A DNA stretch of 64,000 nt from Falsiroseomonas stagni DSM 19981. Its GTDB lineage: Bacteria > Pseudomonadota > Alphaproteobacteria > Acetobacterales > Acetobacteraceae. The notes beneath the pieces were generated by a model that was not told the DNA's origin, made no database searches, and saw nothing but the letters and a program-made list of their open reading frames with translations. Each line of letters starts with the position of its first letter. Positions within the stretch are counted from its first letter, which is position 1. Positions 59,371 through 64,000 of the stretch are shown piece after piece. The position numbers and the translations under genes are program-made. The DNA lies in contig NZ_FOSQ01000001.1 of assembly GCF_900114315.1 (NCBI RefSeq), forward strand, positions 536,202-600,201. Reading direction: 5' to 3'.

Positions 59371-59731
59371 GATGGGCGATGTCCTTTCAGGACGGGATCG
59401 CCGGCCTGCCTCGCGGAGGGACGGACAATCGGGAGGCGGTCTGGGTGGCGACAGGGCGGCACGTCGATGGACCGCGCGGCCGGGGCTTGGGGATCGGACC
59501 AGGCGGTCCGGATGCAGGAGGCGCCCCTGCCCGTGCCGCCGGAGCCGGCACGGCGCGATGCCGGATCAGCGCCGGCGGCGCAACTTGGCGCATCCGGGGC
59601 CGCGGCGATAGGTTTTTGTGGGGGAAGGCCGGGCAGGGCGACGCTTCCGCCGCGCGGAGCGCGCGGCGAACCCGGCGCGCGGAGCGCGCGACGAAGCCTG
59701 CGCGCGGAGCGCGCGACGAAGCCGGCCCGCA
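59371..59731. other. 361-bp stretch with no supported gene
   Basis: Several frames are open here because of the base composition, but none has a credible start, ribosome site or protein-like sequence. The last 80 bp hold three copies of a 25-bp repeat (59651-59725). A TTTTTGTGGGGG run at about 59613-59624 is the only A+T-rich piece and could belong to a promoter. Confidence 0.6.
59651..59725. repeat. three 25-bp tandem repeats with GCGCGC palindrome
   Basis: CGCGCGGAGCGCGCGRCGAA starts at 59651, 59676 and 59701, an exact 25-bp period; the spacers between copies are CCCGG, GCCTG and GCCGG. Each copy has the hairpin GCGCG-GA-GCGCGC. The array ends seven bases before the stop of the minus-strand receptor gene. 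Confidence 0.85.
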
Positions 59732-60706
59732 TCAGCCGCCGTCGAGGGTGATGCCGTTGTCGCGGATGACGCGCGCCCAGATCGGCGATTCCTCGGCGAT
59801 GAAGGTCTGGAACTCCTCCGGCGTGCCGCCTTCCGGCACCAGGCCGAGTTCCTGCAACCGGCCGCGGAATTCCTCCGTCTCCACGATGCCGCGCGTCAGG
59901 CGCGACAGCGTGGCGATGACCTCGGGCGCCGTGCCGCGCGGCGCGAAAAGGCCCTGCCAGGATTCGCCCGCGAAGCCGGCGATTGTGTCCGCCACGGTCG
60001 GCACATTCGGCATCACCTGCAGCCGCCGCGGGCCGGAGACGGCCAGCGCGCGCACCGCCCCGGCTTCCACCTGCGGGATCGCGGTGGTCGAGGGCTCGAA
60101 GGCCGCGTCGATGCGGCCCGCCATGATGTCGTTGAGCGGTCCCTGGCGGAAGGTGACATGGGTGGCGGTGACGCCCGCCTCGTTCAGGAAGCGCGCCATG
60201 ACGATGTGTGCGCTGGTGCCGATGCCGGAACTGCCGACGTTCAGCCCGCCCGCCCGCGCACGGGCCAGTTCGATCAGGTCGCGCGCGCAGCGGACCGGCG
60301 CCGTGGCGGGGACGATCAGCACGAAGGGGACGGACAGCACGCGGGTGATCGGCGCCAGATCCTCCACCCGGTAGGGCATCCGGCTGAACAGGAACGGGTT
60401 GATCGAGACGGTGGAGTTGATGGTGTAGAGCAGCGTGTAGCCATCCGGCCGCGCCTGCGCGACGGCCTGCGCGCCGATCATCGTGGTGGCGCCGGGACGG
60501 TTGTCGATCACCACCGGCTGCCCGGCTGCGCGCGACAGGCGCTCCCCCAGCAGCCGCGCGATCACGTCGGGTGAACTGCCGGGCGCGAAGGGCACGATGA
60601 TGCGGATGGGCCTGGTCGGCCAGGCCGCCTGGGCGCGCGCGCGCGCGATACCGGCCAGCGGCGCGAGCAGGGCTGCGCCGGCCAGCGCGCGTCGGGGGAT
60701 GGACAT
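59732..60706 (-). CDS. Bug/TctC family receptor of the ring-cleavage operon
   Basis: This 324-residue protein has a signal peptide (RRALAGAALLAPLAGIARARAQ), then WPTRPIRIIVPFAPGSSPD, NRPGATTMIGAQAVAQA and RPDGYTLLYT. The last gene of an operon for aromatic ring hydroxylation and cleavage, it probably binds the aromatic acid or a metabolite in the periplasm. It lies 67 bp downstream of the FAD hydroxylase. No TctAB membrane genes are visible, though they could lie beyond the window. Confidence 0.93.
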   Translation of the reverse strand: MSIPRRALAGAALLAPLAGIARARAQAAWPTRPIRIIVPFAPGSSPDVIARLLGERLSRAAGQPVVIDNRPGATTMIGAQAVAQARPDGYTLLYTINSTVSINPFLFSRMPYRVEDLAPITRVLSVPFVLIVPATAPVRCARDLIELARARAGGLNVGSSGIGTSAHIVMARFLNEAGVTATHVTFRQGPLNDIMAGRIDAAFEPSTTAIPQVEAGAVRALAVSGPRRLQVMPNVPTVADTIAGFAGESWQGLFAPRGTAPEVIATLSRLTRGIVETEEFRGRLQELGLVPEGGTPEEFQTFIAEESPIWARVIRDNGITLDGG

Positions 60707-60773
60707 GGGACGTTCCTTCCTTGTCGTTGCCTCACGTCGTCGCGTCCGCGATTCCGCCGGGGCGGACCGGGCG

Positions 60774-61901
60774 CTAATAGGCCTGGTTCAGCTGCCGCAG
60801 CGTCTCCTGCACCACGGCGGTCTGCGCGGCGGGCGGCGCGCCCTCGCGCTCCAGCCGACTGATCTCGAGCGAACCGTCCACCACCAGGCGGCAGCGGGGA
60901 TGGCGGCGTTCGACGAAGCGCGGCAGCGCGGCGGGCACGTCATGGCCGGCCGCCGCCAGCTCCTCGGCCAGCACCAGGCCGTCCTCGATCCCCATCCCGG
61001 CGCCGGAGGCGAGTTGCGGTGTCGTCGCATGCGCGGCATCGCCGATCAGCACGACGCGCCCGCGTGTCCAGTCGCTGCCGAGGAAGACGGTCTCCAGCGG
61101 GCGGCAGATGATGTCGGCGCCAGCGTCGAGCCCGTCGCGGATCTCCCCCAGCACCCCGCCATAGCCGCGCAGCAGGTCGCGCAGCACGGCGTGCTGCCCT
61201 TCCTCCGGTCGCCGCAGCGGTGTCGGCTGCGGCTCCAGCAGGAACATGTACATGCGATCCGGTGCGACCGGATTGAGGCCGACCTTGACCGGCCCGCCGA
61301 GGAAATAGGTGCGGCGATCCACGGTGGGGTGGCGCGCGAGCATCAGGCGCCAGCAGAGCTGTCCGGCGTAGCGTGGTGCCGGCGCATCGGGGAACAGCGC
61401 CTGGCGCGTGGCGGAGTAGATGCCGTCGGCACCGACGACCAGATCATAGCGGCCGGTCGTGTCGTCGTCGAAGCGCACCGTCGCGCCGTCCTCATCCTGC
61501 GCGACGACGGCGCCGCTGCGGCCGAGCATGACCCGCGGCGACAGCGCCAGCAGCCGGCGCGAGAGGATGCCATGCAGCACGGGGCGCAGGATGCCGCCCG
61601 CGCTCGGGATGCCGTCCAGCGCGTCGTCGCGCGTCTCGATCGCCATCAGGCCGGCGCCGTCGGCCCGGCGCACATCGATCCCGTCCGCCGCATAGCCCTC
61701 ACGCAGCACCGCATCGAGGATGCCGAGGGCGCGCATGGCCCGCAGCGTCGGGCCGGTGATGGTGATGCCGGCGCCATAGACACGCCAGCCGGGATCGCGC
61801 TCGCACAGATCGGTCGTCCAGCCGATGCCGCGCAGCGCGATCGCCGCACTCATCCCGGCGATGCCGCCGCCGATGACGAGTGCGCGGCCGCGATCAGCCA
61901 T
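60774..61901 (-). CDS. FAD-dependent aromatic hydroxylase (group A monooxygenase)
   Basis: This 375-residue protein has the FAD-binding ALVIGGGIAGMSAAIALRGIG at the N-terminus and the DG-type motif LVVGADGIYSATRQALFP (near residue 155). The ribityl-binding GRVVLIGDAAHATTPQLASGAG is near residue 275. It is a single-component NAD(P)H hydroxylase of the salicylate/6-hydroxynicotinate type. In this operon it probably makes the ortho-diphenol for the LigAB-type dioxygenase upstream. Its start overlaps the LigB-like stop by eight bases. Confidence 0.9.
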   Translation of the reverse strand: MADRGRALVIGGGIAGMSAAIALRGIGWTTDLCERDPGWRVYGAGITITGPTLRAMRALGILDAVLREGYAADGIDVRRADGAGLMAIETRDDALDGIPSAGGILRPVLHGILSRRLLALSPRVMLGRSGAVVAQDEDGATVRFDDDTTGRYDLVVGADGIYSATRQALFPDAPAPRYAGQLCWRLMLARHPTVDRRTYFLGGPVKVGLNPVAPDRMYMFLLEPQPTPLRRPEEGQHAVLRDLLRGYGGVLGEIRDGLDAGADIICRPLETVFLGSDWTRGRVVLIGDAAHATTPQLASGAGMGIEDGLVLAEELAAAGHDVPAALPRFVERRHPRCRLVVDGSLEISRLEREGAPPAAQTAVVQETLRQLNQAY

Positions 61902-62733
61902 GGGCGTCGCCGTGCCGCGTGAAGCGACCGATGCCGATGCCCGTGTACCAGTCGTTGACGGCGCGATAGTAGGTGCGGCGGAAGGGCAGGTCCCCGGCCG
62001 CGCCCATCGCGGCCATCCACATGCGGATCTCCTCCGCGCCATTGCCGGCGGTGTGGACGTTGGCGGTGGCGTAGTCGATCGTCCGCTCATGGTCGCCCGC
62101 CTCCATGAGCGCCAGCAGCGTCTCATCGAAGTCGCGATTGACCATGCCCATGCGCGGGGTCGCGATGTCGTGGCTGATGCCGCCGGTGGCGAGGATCGCG
62201 ATGCGCTCCACGCCCTGGTAGCGGCGCAGCGCCTGGCCGAGGAAACGGCCGAAGCGATGGCAGCGGCGCATCGTCGGCATCGGCGGCTGCACACAGTTGA
62301 ACAGGATGGGCACGATCGGCAGGTCGGGATCGAGCCCGGCGAGTTCGAGCGGCGTGAGCGAGCCGTGGTCGAGCACCATCTCCATGGAGAAGGCGGGATC
62401 GAATTCCGCCTCCAGCGCTTCCTGCAGCAGGAAGGCGCCGAGTGCCTGGTCGCCGGCGAAGGTGCGGCGCTTCGCCTTCAGCCAATGCTCGATCGGGCTT
62501 TCGTAGCTGTCGGCGACGCCGATGCACAGCGCGGGGAAGTTGTTCAGGAAGAAGTTGTGCAGGTGGTCGTTGGACAGCACGATGAGCACGTCCGGCCGCC
62601 CGGCCTCGAAGTCGCGGCCCATCGCCTCATAGGCGCCGAAGATCTCGGCGCGCAGGGCGGGCGGGATGCGGTCGGGGAAGTTCAGCATCACCGGCGTGTG
62701 GCTGGCGGTGTAGATCCCGGTCACTTCAGCCAC
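61894..62733 (-). CDS. LigB-like extradiol ring-cleavage dioxygenase (catalytic subunit)
   Basis: This 279-residue protein is read from GTG 62733 (VAEVTGIYTASHTP), in line with the usual MAE...SHTP start; another GTG at 62724 overlaps the previous stop. Type II extradiol enzymes bind non-heme iron through His in the SHTP segment and in the downstream LSNDHLHNFF, with VLDHGSLTPLEL and LATGGISHDIATP. It opens a catechol-type ring next to a hydroxyl group. The small LigA-like partner is encoded just upstream. Substrates known for the family include protocatechuate and gallate; which one applies here is open. Confidence 0.88.
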   Translation of the reverse strand: MAEVTGIYTASHTPVMLNFPDRIPPALRAEIFGAYEAMGRDFEAGRPDVLIVLSNDHLHNFFLNNFPALCIGVADSYESPIEHWLKAKRRTFAGDQALGAFLLQEALEAEFDPAFSMEMVLDHGSLTPLELAGLDPDLPIVPILFNCVQPPMPTMRRCHRFGRFLGQALRRYQGVERIAILATGGISHDIATPRMGMVNRDFDETLLALMEAGDHERTIDYATANVHTAGNGAEEIRMWMAAMGAAGDLPFRRTYYRAVNDWYTGIGIGRFTRHGDAHG

Positions 62734-63032
62734 TTGTCGTCTCCTTCCTTCATCAGGCTGCGCAGCGCGGCAAGGGAGACGTCCTCGGGGATGCGGACGC
62801 CGATGCAATGCGCGCGGAGGAGGTAGGGGTTGACGCCCGCCTCGTAGAGGCCGGCGACGTCGTTGCCGCCGATCATGGCGGCGAGCCGTGGCGGCAGCGC
62901 ATAGCGCGCGAGGTAGGCGTCCTTGTCGGCGTTGTAGGCGGCCAGGTCCTCGGCGTTGTGGTGCAGGCGGTACAGCACCTTGTCGAGGAGATAGGCTTCC
63001 GTCGTCGGCATCATGTGGCGCCAGTTGCTCAT
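62721..63032 (-). CDS. LigA-like small subunit of extradiol dioxygenase
   Basis: This 103-residue helical protein has TEAYLLDKVLYRLHHNAED, FNAD-like AAYNADKDAYLARYALPP, AGLYEAGVNPYLLRAHCI, and ends GDDKWLK. It corresponds to the alpha chain of protocatechuate 4,5-dioxygenase, which caps the active site of the beta chain. The gene overlaps both neighbours: four bases with the hydrolase upstream and 13 bases with the LigB-like gene, so translation is coupled. Confidence 0.9.
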   Translation of the reverse strand: MSNWRHMMPTTEAYLLDKVLYRLHHNAEDLAAYNADKDAYLARYALPPRLAAMIGGNDVAGLYEAGVNPYLLRAHCIGVRIPEDVSLAALRSLMKEGDDKWLK

Positions 63033-64000
63033 GCGCCCGCGGCCCCCGGCTGCAGGCGCTGCGCCACCCAGGCGACGATGGTCGGCACGGTGTGGGGGCC
63101 GAAGCCCATATGGCCGCCGGGGAAGAGCCGCACCGTCTTCGGGCTGCCATGGTCCAGCAGCAGGTGGATGTCGGCGGGCGGGCACTGCTTGTCGTCCTTG
63201 CCGTTCACCAGCAGCAGCGGCGCGCAGGGGCGATCGAGCAGCCCCTGGTCGAGCAGCGAGAGGCGGCGGAAGCCCTCGGCATATTCCTCGTCGTTGGTGG
63301 CGCCGAGCATGCGGCAGCGCGTCTCGACCAGCTCCATCAGGTAGCTGTCGGGATGGCGGGACTTCTCGATCCAGTCGCGCTGGAACATGTAGTGGATGCC
63401 GCCGCCCCAGTTCACCGCGCCGCGCAGCCGATCCGGGATCTGGTGCGCGAGCTTGGTCGCCCAGTGGCCGCCGAAGGATCGCCCGATCAGCACGATGCGG
63501 CTGCCATCCAGCCCCGCCTGCGCGGCGACCCAGTCGAGCACGGGCAGGAACTGCTTCTCTCCGTCCGCGCCTGCCTTCAGCGGCGACTGGCCGGTGCCGA
63601 CATTGTCGAGCGCGATGGTCGCGATGCCGGCGCGGAGCAGCGTGTCCGACAGCTCCGTCATCTCCTCCTTCCACGCATCGACGCCGCCCCACATCACCAC
63701 CACCGGCGGTCGCGCGATGCCCGTCGGGCGGCGCAGGTAGAAGGCGATCTTCTCCCCGATCGCGTCCGGCGCGGCGAAGGGGATGGAGATGGGCACCAGC
63801 GGCGGGTCGCAGAGCGCGCCGAAGCGTCGATAGGCCGTCAGCTCCTTCTCGTAGCTCGCCTCCTTCGCCGGGTGGTTCGGGCAGGGAAAGCGGCCGAGGA
63901 AGTAGAAGCCGTAGGCGTGGTAGTAGAGGTCCCGCGCCGCATCGGCCCGGCCTTCCCGCGCGGCTGCCTCGGCCTCCGCGAAGAAGCGGTCGCCGGTGGC
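63029..64000 (-). CDS. alpha/beta hydrolase, 5' end outside window
   Basis: The frame continues through the right edge with protein-like sequence (DLYYHAYGFYFLGRFPCPNHP), so at least 323 residues are present and the start lies beyond 64000. The hydrolase core has VVVMWGGVDAWKEE, the nucleophile elbow LIGRSFGGHWA, VNGKDDKQCPP (acid), and FPGGHMGFGPHT (His). An N-terminal helical segment before the core is typical of FrsA/2,6-dihydroxypseudooxynicotine hydrolase-like enzymes, which cleave C-C bonds. Since it is the first visible gene of a ring-cleavage operon, it may hydrolyse a ring-fission product or the precursor. Confidence 0.85.
   Translation of the reverse strand, partial: ATGDRFFAEAEAAAREGRADAARDLYYHAYGFYFLGRFPCPNHPAKEASYEKELTAYRRFGALCDPPLVPISIPFAAPDAIGEKIAFYLRRPTGIARPPVVVMWGGVDAWKEEMTELSDTLLRAGIATIALDNVGTGQSPLKAGADGEKQFLPVLDWVAAQAGLDGSRIVLIGRSFGGHWATKLAHQIPDRLRGAVNWGGGIHYMFQRDWIEKSRHPDSYLMELVETRCRMLGATNDEEYAEGFRRLSLLDQGLLDRPCAPLLLVNGKDDKQCPPADIHLLLDHGSPKTVRLFPGGHMGFGPHTVPTIVAWVAQRLQPGAAGA

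Noticed and set aside
59371..59731. Protein gene in the region before the receptor stop
   Set aside because: All open frames lack ribosome sites and read as Arg/Pro/Ala-rich low-complexity sequence running through tandem repeats.

Overview
The window is very GC-rich, almost fully coding, and looks chromosomal from an alphaproteobacterium, most likely Acetobacteraceae (Roseomonas-like). Supporting signs are four Bug/TctC-type periplasmic receptors and other solute-binding genes, a class I lysyl-tRNA synthetase, CIRCE-controlled groESL, a perfect alphaproteobacterial LexA box (GAAC-N7-GAAC), and COX15-type heme A synthase. This assignment is inferred from gene content, not from a marker-gene comparison.

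Layout. 1-2.65 kb: a truncated peptide-type ABC receptor diverging from a Bug receptor, then a small secreted protein. 2.66-16.0 kb: a compact, all-minus-strand podovirus-like morphogenesis cassette in almost exactly the T7 gene order. It runs portal, scaffold, major capsid, tail tubular A, tail tubular B, a gp14-like core protein, tail fibre with beta-helix, small terminase-like protein, large terminase, membrane/holin-like protein and SleB-type endolysin. No integrase, replication gene, RNA polymerase or large ejection protein (gp15/gp16-like) is visible. A divergent CI/LexA-like S24 repressor (16.18-16.82 kb) sits beside it. The shared intergenic region carries a perfect SOS box, and a consensus sigma70 promoter (TTGACA-N17-TACACA) precedes the structural genes. 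This SOS-linked, replication-less podoviral cassette is the most interesting object here: a defective prophage or a domesticated, gene-transfer-agent-like particle system.

16.8-19.8 kb: a Zn/Cd/Pb P-type ATPase diverging from its MerR regulator, with a textbook 19-bp-spacer MerR promoter, then tRNA-Gln(UUG). 20-25 kb: an RTX/serralysin-type secreted metalloprotease, a creatininase-family hydrolase, a membrane protein, a WD40-cytochrome c fusion, and a secreted protein made of YD-like 20-residue repeats. 25-29 kb: an ETF-beta-type lysine methyltransferase homologue, UbiA, RsmE and glutamate-cysteine ligase. 28.9-33 kb: a GntR regulator with two perfect operators, mannonate dehydratase, a Bug receptor, and a class V aminotransferase between clusters of palindromes. 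33-40.6 kb: TldD, a five-PAS sensor kinase translationally coupled to heme A synthase, a glycosyltransferase with an N-terminal 33-bp repeat array, a VTT membrane protein and a Usg protein.

40.7-43.5 kb: groES-groEL with two CIRCE elements bracketing the promoter, a strong terminator and a cold-shock protein. 43.6-53.7 kb: a glycine-zipper protein, a threonine dehydratase coupled to a cytosine-deaminase-like amidohydrolase, a TerB-like protein, prolyl oligopeptidase, a DinG/Rad3-type helicase, aspartate-semialdehyde dehydrogenase and a Tat-exported beta-carbonic anhydrase. 53.9-59.4 kb: class I LysRS coupled to an MprF that seems to lack the second half of its aminoacyltransferase domain, a 179-bp terminal-inverted-repeat element, an NmrA-like oxidoreductase/HxlR pair, and a 58-residue basic protein. 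59.7-64 kb: an aromatic ring-cleavage operon of alpha/beta hydrolase (cut by the window end), LigA-like and LigB-like extradiol dioxygenase subunits, an FAD hydroxylase and a Bug receptor.
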